41,740 nucleotides of DNA from Cytophagales bacterium (lineage in GTDB: Bacteria > Bacteroidota > Bacteroidia > Cytophagales > Spirosomataceae): NCBI GenBank assembly GCA_004292855.1, contig RDXN01000083.1:1-41740 (forward strand), read 5' to 3'. The notes below the pieces were generated by a model, which made no database searches, was not told where the DNA came from, and saw only the letters and a program-made list of their open reading frames with translations. The translations under genes and the position numbers were made by a program. Numbering within the stretch: the first letter of the stretch is position 1; each line of letters begins with the position of its first letter. Shown in pieces: positions 6,738-15,743 of the stretch.

Positions 6738-8921
6738 ATGAATATTGAGGTTTTTTTACGGGTTCTTAGAAAACACCTGATCTGGTTTTTGGTGTTGCCC
6801 CTGCTCACGGCGGGTATGGCCTATTATATGACCCGCGACGAAGTGAAAGTATACACCTCGTCGGCATCGCTGTACACGGGTCTCTCGTCGGGGTACTCGA
6901 TCACGTCGGATTCCCGGCCCTCGTTCGGCGATCACTCAACGAGCGCGTTCGACAACATGCTCACTACGTTGCAGTCGAAAGAGACCTTGTTGGGCGTGGG
7001 GGGGCGTTTGTTGGCCGATCACCTGCAACTGGAACAGCCCGATTCGCTTATTCTGGGCCAGGCAGGGTTTGATCAACTTCAGGCAGACATTCCGGCTACC
7101 TTCCGAATTATGTTGCCCACCTGGGGAGGTAACAATGCCATGCGGCAAGCCATTGACAGTCTCGCCAAACTCCCCACCGACAACCCGGTGAAGCACTTGT
7201 TGCTCCAGTCGGATTCGCCGTACTCCATTTTTTCGATTGGCGAGAAGTTGCAAGCTGTGCCCCGCAAGAACTCCAACGACGTGATGTTGCTCGAATACGA
7301 GGCCAACGACCCCGGCGTGGCCCAACGGACGCTCTCGCATGCCATCGCGATGCTGAATGAGCGGTATTCGACCCTCAAGACCGCCGAAACCAACTCGGTG
7401 GTGGGTTATTACGAAAGTCAATTAGAAAAGGCGAAGCAGGCTCTCGATGGGGCTGAAGCTAATTTACGGGCATTCAGCGTAGAACACCGCGTGCTCGACT
7501 ACGACGAGGAAGCCCGTAACGTGGCGGCTTCGCGCGAGGCCTTGGTTCGGGAATACAATGAGGAACTGATGCGCCGGAACGCAGCCAAAGCGGCAATGGA
7601 TGCCCTCAAAGGCCGTATGCGGCAACGCGGTACTATTCGCAAAGCCAACAACGACCTGGGCGAACAACAAAAGCAACTGGCCGAAGCCGAAAAGCAGCTC
7701 GCCAACGCCCGTGCCTACAACCAACCCCGCAGCGAGATTACCCGCCTTCAGGCCAAGGTAAAGCAGGCCGAAGAGGAACTTCGCAGCAGTGCCCAACGCT
7801 ACGACGCGGCTACCTTGACTGACGAGTCGGCCCCGCAACAGGCGTTGAGCCAAAACCTGCTTGAGAAAACAATTGAATACGAAGAGTCGGCGGCCAAGCT
7901 CGAAACGTATCAGAAACGGATTGCCGAACTCGATGGAAAAACAACTGAATTTGGACCATTGGGGTCGCAACTCCGCTCGTTGAAGCGCGATTTGAGCGTG
8001 GCCGAAAAAGAGTATTTCGACGTACTCCAACACGTCGATCAGTCACGGATGAAGAAGCAGGACGTGGCCGCTGGCAAGCTCGAACCGCTCGACGCCCCCG
8101 ATTATCCACTCGTGCCCAAAGCCTCGAAGCGGTTGCAGTTGCTCATTATCGGCTTTGGGGTGGGTATTTTTCTGGCCTTGCTCCTCACAGCCCTGCGGTT
8201 CTGGATGGACAAGAGTCTTAACTCGCCTGAGCAGGCCGAAACGCAGATTGGCGTACCGATGGCGGCTATTTTCCCAACGGTCAAAAAGCCCAACGTGTAC
8301 TCTCGCGTGACGCGCACCGCCCGAACTATGTTTGAGCAGTTGTTCAATACCATCAACATTGAGGTAGCTCAAACAGAAGGAAAGCCGTACCCGCCAATCG
8401 TAACGGTTTTCAGTATCAGAACCAAACAAGGTAAAACCTGGGTGGCTGAGGGTCTAACCCGACTTTATAATGATGCCGATCAGCGTGTGGCGTTTTGCTA
8501 CCCGCGCACGTCGCCCAAAGATCGCCGGACGTTCAAAAATGGAGTGTCGTATTTTCCGTACACGGTCCGGCCCGATTTCATGAACGTGACGAGCCTGGAA
8601 TACCTGATCGACCATGACCATGAGTTCGAGGCTAGCCAGTTCGACTGGATTGTGCTGGAACTACCCGCATTGATCAACAGCCAAATTCCGGTGTACATGA
8701 TGAAGGAGAGCGTGCTGTCGGTGCTGGTTGTCGATGCCAACAGCGCGTGGGGCCGGGCCGAGCGGCAACTCCTGAGTTTGTACACCCGCGTGACGAATCA
8801 ACCCATGTTAGCGGTATTGAACCGTGTGGGGGGCGATCAGTTGCAGATTCCGACCCGCGACGACGCCAAACAGGAGCCTGTTTACCGGGATCAAACCACC
8901 GTGCCGACCACGGAAAACTAG
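6738..8921 (+). CDS. GumC/Wzz-like exopolysaccharide chain-length and export protein with degenerate kinase domain
   Basis: 727 residues. TM1 is near 14-33, followed by a Wzz-type periplasmic region and a long coiled coil (about 215-420, many KQLAEAEKQL-like heptads), TM2 near 465-490 (LLIIGFGVGIFLALLL), then a cytoplasmic BY-kinase-like domain. Family members control chain length and link polymerase to the export machinery. In the kinase-like domain the P-loop is reduced to TKQGKTW, the Walker A' region reads VAFCYPRTS with no Asp, the Walker B position reads IVLELPA with Glu in place of Asp, and there is no C-terminal tyrosine cluster. I infer a pseudokinase that keeps a structural role. 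It lies directly between the TolC-like gene and the megasynthase genes. Confidence 0.88.
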   Translation: MNIEVFLRVLRKHLIWFLVLPLLTAGMAYYMTRDEVKVYTSSASLYTGLSSGYSITSDSRPSFGDHSTSAFDNMLTTLQSKETLLGVGGRLLADHLQLEQPDSLILGQAGFDQLQADIPATFRIMLPTWGGNNAMRQAIDSLAKLPTDNPVKHLLLQSDSPYSIFSIGEKLQAVPRKNSNDVMLLEYEANDPGVAQRTLSHAIAMLNERYSTLKTAETNSVVGYYESQLEKAKQALDGAEANLRAFSVEHRVLDYDEEARNVAASREALVREYNEELMRRNAAKAAMDALKGRMRQRGTIRKANNDLGEQQKQLAEAEKQLANARAYNQPRSEITRLQAKVKQAEEELRSSAQRYDAATLTDESAPQQALSQNLLEKTIEYEESAAKLETYQKRIAELDGKTTEFGPLGSQLRSLKRDLSVAEKEYFDVLQHVDQSRMKKQDVAAGKLEPLDAPDYPLVPKASKRLQLLIIGFGVGIFLALLLTALRFWMDKSLNSPEQAETQIGVPMAAIFPTVKKPNVYSRVTRTARTMFEQLFNTINIEVAQTEGKPYPPIVTVFSIRTKQGKTWVAEGLTRLYNDADQRVAFCYPRTSPKDRRTFKNGVSYFPYTVRPDFMNVTSLEYLIDHDHEFEASQFDWIVLELPALINSQIPVYMMKESVLSVLVVDANSAWGRAERQLLSLYTRVTNQPMLAVLNRVGGDQLQIPTRDDAKQEPVYRDQTTVPTTEN

Positions 8922-8947
8922 TCGGACGAGTACTAACCCATACACGA

Positions 8948-11900
8948 ATGCGTACCTCTACCGGAATTCCTCAGCCGGGCATTAACGCGCCTATGTCGTT
9001 GATGGTCCATGAATTAGTCGAACAAACGGCGCGGCAGTATCCCGACCAACCGGCGGTGGTGTTTGGCCCTGACTCGCTCACCTACGCCGAGCTTGACCAA
9101 CAGGCCGACCGGCTCGCCCGACTAATTTTACAGCAAGCTCCCAAGACCAGCGCGGTTGGCGTGAGTACGACGCGCAGCATCGGTATGGTGGTGTCGGTGC
9201 TGGCGATTCTGAAAGCGGGCAAGGCGTACCTCCCACTCGACCCGGCTTACCCGGTGTCCAGACTCGAACAAATGCGCGACGATGCCGGACTGACCGTTTG
9301 CCTGGCTCCGGCCACCGACCACGCCCTGTTCTCGAACCTGGGTTTTTCCGTGATCGACCCCACTACTACCGACGACGCGCCCGAACCGCCAACCGTTCAG
9401 CAGTCCGACACGGCCTGTGTGCTGTACACCTCCGGCTCAACCGGCACGCCAAAGGGCGTTTTGTTGCCGCACGTGGGCATGGCAAACCTGATTCACTGGC
9501 AGATGGAACACTCAGCGGCACAACCCGGTCGGCGGACGATTCAGTTTTGTCATTTGAGCTTCGACGGGTCGTTTCCCGAACTATTTGTGCCGCTGGCAAC
9601 AGGCGGTACGGTCTATCTGATGACCGAACCGCAGCGGATTGAGGCCGGTCAGTTGCTCCATTTTTTAGTAGACAACGGCATCCATCGGGCGTTTTTGCCC
9701 TTTGTGGCCCTGCAATATCTGGCCGAAGCCGCTCAAGCTGAAGGGCTTTATCCCGAAACCCTCGTCGAACTGATAACGGGGGGTGAGGCTCTCAAAATCA
9801 CCGAACCCATTGCCCGGTTCTTCACGGCTCTGCCCGATTGCCCGCTGATGAACGCCTACGGGCCAACCGAAGCGAGCGTCTGGATTGCCGAAAACAAGCT
9901 CACCGGCGACCCTGCCAACTGGCCCACGTTGCCCCCGATTGGTCGGCCCATCGGCAACACCGATCTGTTGGTGCTCGATGAAAGGGGGAAACTGGCCCCA
10001 GTTGGCGAGGTGGGCGAACTCTGCATCGCGGGCACATGTCTCGCACACGGTTACCTAAACCGCTCCGAACTCACCGACGAGAAATTCATCGACTGGACAA
10101 ACGAAGCGGGCGAGTCGGTCCGCATTTACCGCACGGGCGATTTGGGCCGGTACGGGGCCGATAACATCATCGAGTTTGCAGGCCGTAAAGACGATCAGGT
10201 GAAAATTCGGGGAAACCGGGTCGAGTTGGGCGAGATTGAGGTGGCTCTGACCCGGCAGGCGGGGGTGCGGACGGCGGTGGTGGTGGCGCGGGAAGACGTG
10301 CCCGGCCTGAAACGCCTGATTGCCTACGTGGTAGCTGAGTCGCCCGCGCTCGACCTGAACGCGGTGCGCCAATCGCTCATTGCCGACTTGCCCGACTTCA
10401 TGTGGCCCGCTCAATACGTTTTGCTGGACGAAATTCCGCAGACCATAGCGGGTAAGATCGACAAGAAACGGCTACCCACCCCGCTCGTGCAACGACCCGA
10501 CTTGAGCGTGTTGTACCGCAAGCCCGTTACGACACTCGAAACAAACATCGCTACCATCTGGGCCGATCTGCTCCAACTCGACCGGGTGGGCCTCGACGAT
10601 AATTTCTTTGAACTGGGCGGAAACTCCCTGCTGGCCCAAAAAACCGTAGCCGAACTCAAAACCCGCCACGGCCTCGCGCTCCCCATCACCAAACTGTATC
10701 AGTTTCCAACGGTCAAACAGTTAGTAGCGATCAGTGAACAGCGATCAGTGAAAAGTGAACAGCAAATAGTTAGTGATGAGCAGTCACAATTCACCGCTCG
10801 CAATCCGAAATCAGATATTGCCGTCATCGCCCTATCAGGCCGGTTTCCGGGGGCTGAAACGATTGACGAGCTTTGGCAGGTGCTGACCGAAGGCCGCGAA
10901 ACCATCCGGTTTATGGAGGCCAACGAGCTACACGCGAGCGTTCCGGCGCACCGGCGCAATGACCCCGCCTACGTACGGGCGCGGGGCCTGCTCAACAACC
11001 CCGATCAGTTCGATCCGCTGTTTTTTGGCCTCACACCCGCCCTCGCCGAACTCATGGACCCTCAACAGCGGGTGTTTCTGGAAATCGCCTGGGAAGCCCT
11101 CGAACAGTCGGGGCATTTGCCCCAATATTTCGGCGGCTCAGTGGGGGTATTTGCGGGTTGCGGCCCCAATACGTATTACTTCAACAACGTGCAGCACCAC
11201 CCCGACCTGATAGAGCAGGTAGGCGCGGTGAACGTGACCACCGTTAACGAGAAAGATTACATTGCCTCGCGCACGGCCTATCAGTTGAACCTCAAAGGTC
11301 CGGCCGTGAGTGTGTATTCGGCTTGTTCGACGTCGCTGTTGGCCGTAGCGCAGGCCGTACAGAGCTTACGGAGCGGTCAATGCGACGTGGCTTTGGCGGG
11401 TGGCGCGGCCATTTCGGTTCCGTTCTACAGCGGGCATTTGTACCAGGAAGGGGCCATGCTGAACCACGACGGGCATACCCGCACGTTCCAGGCTGGTTCG
11501 ACCGGGACCGTGTTTAGCGACGGGGCCGGGGTAGTACTCCTAAAACCCCTTGAAGCGGCTCAACGCGATGGCGACACCATTTTTGCGGTGATTAAAGGGG
11601 TGGGGGTGAACAACGACGGTGCCGACAAAGGCAGTTTCACAGCCCCCAGTGCCGACGGACAGGCCGGAGCCATCCGCATGGCTATCGCCGACGCCCAAAT
11701 CGACCCGGCTACCATCAGTTACGTGGAAGCCCACGGCACTGCAACCCCGCTCGGTGATCCCATCGAAATTGAGGGGTTAACGATGGCTTTCGGTGAGGTG
11801 CCACAGAATGGATTTTGCCGGATTGGCTCCATCAAGAGCAACATGGGCCACCTGACGGCTGCGGCAGGAGTCGCGGGCCTCATCAAAACTGTATTGGCCC

Positions 11901-14900
11901 TGCATCACCGGCAACTTCCGCCTACCATCAACTACAATCAGCCAAACCCCGCCATCGACTTCGCCAACAGCCCGTTTTTGGTAAACGATACCCTGACGGA
12001 TTGGGCCACAATAGACGATCAGCCCCGTAGAGCGGGAGTGAGTTCGCTGGGCGTTGGCGGCACCAACGTCCATGTGGTGTTGGAGGAGGGAAGGAGTGGG
12101 CAGTTAGCAGTTGGCAGTCGGCAGTTGGAAGCAGTCGACAATGAACAACTGACGTGCCCTGTGTTGCTAACGTGGTCCGCCCGCACCGATGCCAGCCGCG
12201 AAGGCTACGCTCAGAAACTGGCCGGTACGTTGATCCGGAACAACTTACTGGATATTAACGATGTAGCTTATACTCTGCAAACGACCCGCGCCGATTTTCG
12301 GCAACGTCGGTTTGTAGTGGCCGGGTCGAACGAAGAGTTGGTCGATGCCCTGCGGGCTGATGCGCCCAAGAATATGACCAATGCCCTCAAAGCCACGCCC
12401 GACGAACTGGTGTTTTTGTTCCCAGGACAAGGTGCGCAGTTCATGGGCATGGGTCGCGAACTCTACGCGAGTGAGGCCGTGTTTCGGCAAGCCGTAGATA
12501 CCTGTGCCGACTTACTCGTCAATTATCTCGACACCGACATCCGGGCCGTTCTCTACCCGGACCCCGCCGACGGTAAAGCCGAAGGTCGGCTCAATAACAC
12601 CCGCTACACTCAACCAGCCCTGTTCGTGACCGAGTACGCCCTGGCGAAGCTCTGGATGGGTTGGGGCATTGAACCGTCGGTGCTGTGCGGGCACAGTATT
12701 GGTGAGTTTGTGGCGGCTCATCTGGCGGGGGTGTTTACCCTGCCCGATGCCCTCCGGCTCATTGCCACACGTGGGCGGCTCGTGAGCGAGCAACCCCGTG
12801 GGCGCATGTTGTCGGTGCGGATGGATGCCCAATCCGTTGCCCAACTCCTGCCGAATACGCTCTCGATGGCGGCCATCAACAGCAAAAGCCTGTGCGTGGT
12901 GGCTGGCCCCGACGAATACCTGGCCGATTTTACGCGCCTGCTCGACAGCCGCGAGATTCCAAACCGGTTGCTCGTCACGAGTCACGCGTTCCACTCGGCC
13001 ATGATGGACCCTGTGGTCGATGTGTTTGAGCGGGAAGTAAAACAGGTCGCACTGAATCGCCCGCAACGAGCCATCGTTTCGACCGTAACGGGTAAACTTC
13101 TCACCGATAGGCAAGCCACTGACCCGCGCTACTGGGCGACGCACCTGCGCGAAACGGTCCGGTTTGCCGATGCCGCCGATACACTGCTGGCAATGGGTAA
13201 CCCGCTCCTGCTTGAAGTAGGGCCGGGGCAGGCTCTGACAACATTGGTTCGTCAGCAGGCCACGCCCAAACCCGTGACGGTATTACCGGGGTTGTCGTCT
13301 CAACTCGATACCGAGTCAGCCACGCGGGCCATGCTCACCACGTTAGGGCAATTGTGGCTACACGGTGCCACGCCCAACTGGAAAGCTTTGTATGCCAACC
13401 GCGAACCGACCCGCGTTTTATTACCTACCTATGTCTTTGATCGAAAAACGTATTGGGTCGAAGCGGTGCCAGCCGCTCCTGCTTCCGTTGCCCCTGCCGA
13501 ACGGGTCGTTGCCCAATTTGAACAAGCTTCTTCTGTCCAACTACTACAATCACCCGCACCCATGAGACAACCGATCCTCGAACAACGTATTCTGGAACTG
13601 CTTGAAAAAGCGTCGGGCATCGACACGGCAGACATTACGCCCGACATGCCGTTTTTGGAAATCGGCCTCGATTCACTGTTGCTGACCCAGTTGGCGCAGA
13701 CATTTAAAAAGGAGTTCAATACGCCCATCACGTTCCGGCAACTCACGGGCGAGTTTGGTTCCGTGGCCCTGGTAGCCCAGCACCTCGACGCAACGCTGCC
13801 CGCCGACCGCTACCAACCCGCCCCAGTAGCCGCGCCAACGCAACAGACGGTCGCGCCTGTTGCCCAACAACCGCAATCCTACGCCCCAAACCGCATCGAC
13901 GGATCACCTGCGCCCCAGACTTCTGGCTTTGCGCCAACTGGCAATGACTCGGCATTAGGTCTGATTTCGCAGCAATTGCAAATTCTGGCCAAGCAAGTGG
14001 CTCTGTTGCAAGGCGGGACCGGCAGTGATCAGTTGCGGTCCGACGGTTCGGCAATCGGCAGTTTACAATCGGCAATCGGCAATGAACGGTCGGTGTCTAG
14101 CGTCCAGCGTCCAGAATCCAACGTCCAGCGTCCAGAATCCAATCCCCAATCCGATATTACCGCTGAAGAGGCTGCTGAACTCAAGAAACCGTTTGGGGCG
14201 ACGGCCCGAATCGAGCGGAAGGCATCTGGTTTGACGCCCGTTCAACAAGCGTTTATCGACAATCTCACGGCCACCTACAACGCAAAAACGGCGGGTAGCA
14301 AGGCTTACACCCAACACCACCGGCCCCACATGGCCGATCCGCGTGTGGTGACGGGGTTCCGGCCCACAACCAAAGAACTGGTTTACCCGCTCGTAGTAAG
14401 CAAGTCGAAGGGAAGCCGTTTGTGGGACATTGACGGCAACGAATATATCGACGTACTCAATGGTTTCGGCTCTACCATGTTCGGCTACCAGCCCGATTTC
14501 ATGAAGGAGGCCATGCACGCCCAAATTGAGGATGGGTACGAGATTGGCCCCCAACACGAATTGGCGGGTGAGGTAAGCGAACTTATTCGTGAGTTTACCG
14601 GGCACGACCGCGTGGCCTTGTGCAGCACCGGTTCGGAGGCTGTATTGGGTTGTATGCGCGTGGCCCGCACCATCACGGGCCGTTCATTGATCGTGGCCTT
14701 TTCCGGGTCCTACCACGGCATTGTCGATGAAGTATTGGTGCGCGGGACGAAGAAACTGAAGTCGTTTCCGGCGGCATCGGGTATCATGCCCGAATCGGTG
14801 CAGAACATGCTAATTCTGGACTACGGCACCGACGAAAGCCTCCAAATCATTCGCGACAGGGCCGACGAATTAGCGGCTGTGTTGGTAGAAACCGTGCAGA

Positions 14901-15733
14901 GCCGCCGACCAGAGTTTGTGCCGGTTGAGTTCCTGCGCGAGTTGCGGACCATCACCGAACAATCAGGAACGGCCCTGATTTTCGATGAGGTTATTACGGG
15001 CTTCCGTATGCACCCCGGTGGCGCACAGGCCCTGTTTGGGATTCAGGCCGATTTGGCGTCCTACGGCAAGGTGGTGGGTGGTGGCTTGCCCATCGGCGTC
15101 ATTGCGGGCAAAAAAGAATTCATGGATGCCCTTGATGGCGGTAGCTGGGAATACGGCGACGGTTCTGTACCCGAAGTGGGCGTTACGTACTTTGCCGGGA
15201 CGTTTGTTCGGCACCCGCTCGCCCTTGCAGCCGCCAAAGCCGCGCTTCTGCACATGCGCGAGATGGGGCCGGGCCTTCAACAAAGCCTGACCGACAAAAC
15301 AAACTGGCTCGCCGACCGTATGAACGCGCTCATCCGGCGGCACGGATTACCCATGTCTGTTGTGCATTTTGGCTCGCTTTGGAAAGTGAAATGGTCGGAG
15401 GATGTGCCTTATGGCGAGTTGCTGTTCACGATGATGCGCGAGAAGGGCGTTCATATTTGGGACGGTTTCCCCTGCTTCATGACCGAGGCCCACACCGATG
15501 CCGACCTGCAAACGATCCTGCGTTGTTTCTCCGAAAGCGTCGATGCGTTACTAAAATCCACCTTCTTACGCGCGAACACATCAAATAATGGCGTAACTTC
15601 GATAAATCCTGTACCTTTTGCAGTTGCACCTGTGCCGGGTGCCCGCTTAGGTCGTGATTTACAGGGTAATCCAGCCTGGTTCGTACCCAGCCCCGACGCT
15701 CCAGGGCAGTACGTTCAGGTTGTTGCCCCATAA
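8948..15733 (+). CDS. Hybrid NRPS-PKS megasynthase: A-PCP-KS-AT-ACP-aminotransferase
   Basis: 2261 residues from the ATG at 8948; the open frame extends upstream into the previous gene, but the match to A domains begins here. Domain order: adenylation 1-510 (YTSGSTGTPKGV, AYGPTE, GKIDKKRL); peptidyl carrier with Ser560 (GGNSL); ketosynthase about 620-1045 with Cys793 (ACSTSL), EAHGTA and SNMGHL; acyltransferase about 1155-1460 with Ser1250 (GHSIGE) and HAFH, the malonyl-CoA signature; acyl carrier with Ser1576 (GLDSL); class III PLP aminotransferase about 1770-2205 with Lys2041 (SYGKVVGGG). It loads an acid or amino acid, extends it by two carbons and converts the beta-keto to a beta-amino group, as known for mycosubtilin, iturin and microcystin synthases. 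There is no ketoreductase. The tail GARLGRDLQGNPAWF resembles the linker between aminotransferase and C domains. Product not recognised. Confidence 0.95.
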   Translation: MRTSTGIPQPGINAPMSLMVHELVEQTARQYPDQPAVVFGPDSLTYAELDQQADRLARLILQQAPKTSAVGVSTTRSIGMVVSVLAILKAGKAYLPLDPAYPVSRLEQMRDDAGLTVCLAPATDHALFSNLGFSVIDPTTTDDAPEPPTVQQSDTACVLYTSGSTGTPKGVLLPHVGMANLIHWQMEHSAAQPGRRTIQFCHLSFDGSFPELFVPLATGGTVYLMTEPQRIEAGQLLHFLVDNGIHRAFLPFVALQYLAEAAQAEGLYPETLVELITGGEALKITEPIARFFTALPDCPLMNAYGPTEASVWIAENKLTGDPANWPTLPPIGRPIGNTDLLVLDERGKLAPVGEVGELCIAGTCLAHGYLNRSELTDEKFIDWTNEAGESVRIYRTGDLGRYGADNIIEFAGRKDDQVKIRGNRVELGEIEVALTRQAGVRTAVVVAREDVPGLKRLIAYVVAESPALDLNAVRQSLIADLPDFMWPAQYVLLDEIPQTIAGKIDKKRLPTPLVQRPDLSVLYRKPVTTLETNIATIWADLLQLDRVGLDDNFFELGGNSLLAQKTVAELKTRHGLALPITKLYQFPTVKQLVAISEQRSVKSEQQIVSDEQSQFTARNPKSDIAVIALSGRFPGAETIDELWQVLTEGRETIRFMEANELHASVPAHRRNDPAYVRARGLLNNPDQFDPLFFGLTPALAELMDPQQRVFLEIAWEALEQSGHLPQYFGGSVGVFAGCGPNTYYFNNVQHHPDLIEQVGAVNVTTVNEKDYIASRTAYQLNLKGPAVSVYSACSTSLLAVAQAVQSLRSGQCDVALAGGAAISVPFYSGHLYQEGAMLNHDGHTRTFQAGSTGTVFSDGAGVVLLKPLEAAQRDGDTIFAVIKGVGVNNDGADKGSFTAPSADGQAGAIRMAIADAQIDPATISYVEAHGTATPLGDPIEIEGLTMAFGEVPQNGFCRIGSIKSNMGHLTAAAGVAGLIKTVLALHHRQLPPTINYNQPNPAIDFANSPFLVNDTLTDWATIDDQPRRAGVSSLGVGGTNVHVVLEEGRSGQLAVGSRQLEAVDNEQLTCPVLLTWSARTDASREGYAQKLAGTLIRNNLLDINDVAYTLQTTRADFRQRRFVVAGSNEELVDALRADAPKNMTNALKATPDELVFLFPGQGAQFMGMGRELYASEAVFRQAVDTCADLLVNYLDTDIRAVLYPDPADGKAEGRLNNTRYTQPALFVTEYALAKLWMGWGIEPSVLCGHSIGEFVAAHLAGVFTLPDALRLIATRGRLVSEQPRGRMLSVRMDAQSVAQLLPNTLSMAAINSKSLCVVAGPDEYLADFTRLLDSREIPNRLLVTSHAFHSAMMDPVVDVFEREVKQVALNRPQRAIVSTVTGKLLTDRQATDPRYWATHLRETVRFADAADTLLAMGNPLLLEVGPGQALTTLVRQQATPKPVTVLPGLSSQLDTESATRAMLTTLGQLWLHGATPNWKALYANREPTRVLLPTYVFDRKTYWVEAVPAAPASVAPAERVVAQFEQASSVQLLQSPAPMRQPILEQRILELLEKASGIDTADITPDMPFLEIGLDSLLLTQLAQTFKKEFNTPITFRQLTGEFGSVALVAQHLDATLPADRYQPAPVAAPTQQTVAPVAQQPQSYAPNRIDGSPAPQTSGFAPTGNDSALGLISQQLQILAKQVALLQGGTGSDQLRSDGSAIGSLQSAIGNERSVSSVQRPESNVQRPESNPQSDITAEEAAELKKPFGATARIERKASGLTPVQQAFIDNLTATYNAKTAGSKAYTQHHRPHMADPRVVTGFRPTTKELVYPLVVSKSKGSRLWDIDGNEYIDVLNGFGSTMFGYQPDFMKEAMHAQIEDGYEIGPQHELAGEVSELIREFTGHDRVALCSTGSEAVLGCMRVARTITGRSLIVAFSGSYHGIVDEVLVRGTKKLKSFPAASGIMPESVQNMLILDYGTDESLQIIRDRADELAAVLVETVQSRRPEFVPVEFLRELRTITEQSGTALIFDEVITGFRMHPGGAQALFGIQADLASYGKVVGGGLPIGVIAGKKEFMDALDGGSWEYGDGSVPEVGVTYFAGTFVRHPLALAAAKAALLHMREMGPGLQQSLTDKTNWLADRMNALIRRHGLPMSVVHFGSLWKVKWSEDVPYGELLFTMMREKGVHIWDGFPCFMTEAHTDADLQTILRCFSESVDALLKSTFLRANTSNNGVTSINPVPFAVAPVPGARLGRDLQGNPAWFVPSPDAPGQYVQVVAP
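10718..10794 (+). repeat. Heptanucleotide tandem repeats in the PCP-KS linker
   Basis: About eleven 7-base units in register: CAGTTAG, TAGCGAT, CAGTGAA, CAGCGAT, CAGTGAA, AAGTGAA, CAGCAAA, TAGTTAG, TGATGAG, CAGTCAC, AATTCAC. A 13-base stretch (AGCGATCAGTGAA) occurs twice, 14 bases apart. It encodes a Ser/Glu/Gln-rich flexible linker between the first carrier domain and the ketosynthase. Confidence 0.75.
12099..12128 (+). repeat. Heptanucleotide tandem repeats in the KS-AT linker
   Basis: Four in-register units, CAGTTAG, CAGTTGG, CAGTCGG and CAGTTGG, preceded by GG. They encode part of the segment after the ketosynthase (GQLAVGSRQLE). The 13-mer GGCAGTTAGCAGT at 12099-12111 is identical to 36969-36981 in the nuoM-nuoN gap. 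Confidence 0.8.
14048..14156 (+). repeat. Two families of heptanucleotide repeats in the ACP-aminotransferase linker
   Basis: 14048-14096 holds seven units of the type TCGGCAA. 14101-14156 holds eight units of the type CGTCCAG/AATCCAA, including an exact 21-base tandem duplication (14101-14121 and 14122-14142) that encodes VQRPESN twice. Three heptads make 21 bases, which preserves the reading frame. Confidence 0.85.
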
Positions 15734-15743
15734 GCCGCCATGT

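Noticed and set aside
8747-8947. Upstream extension of the first megasynthase frame
   Set aside because: It overlaps the end of the GumC-like gene, and the translation does not resemble an adenylation domain; the ATG at 8948 is the better start.
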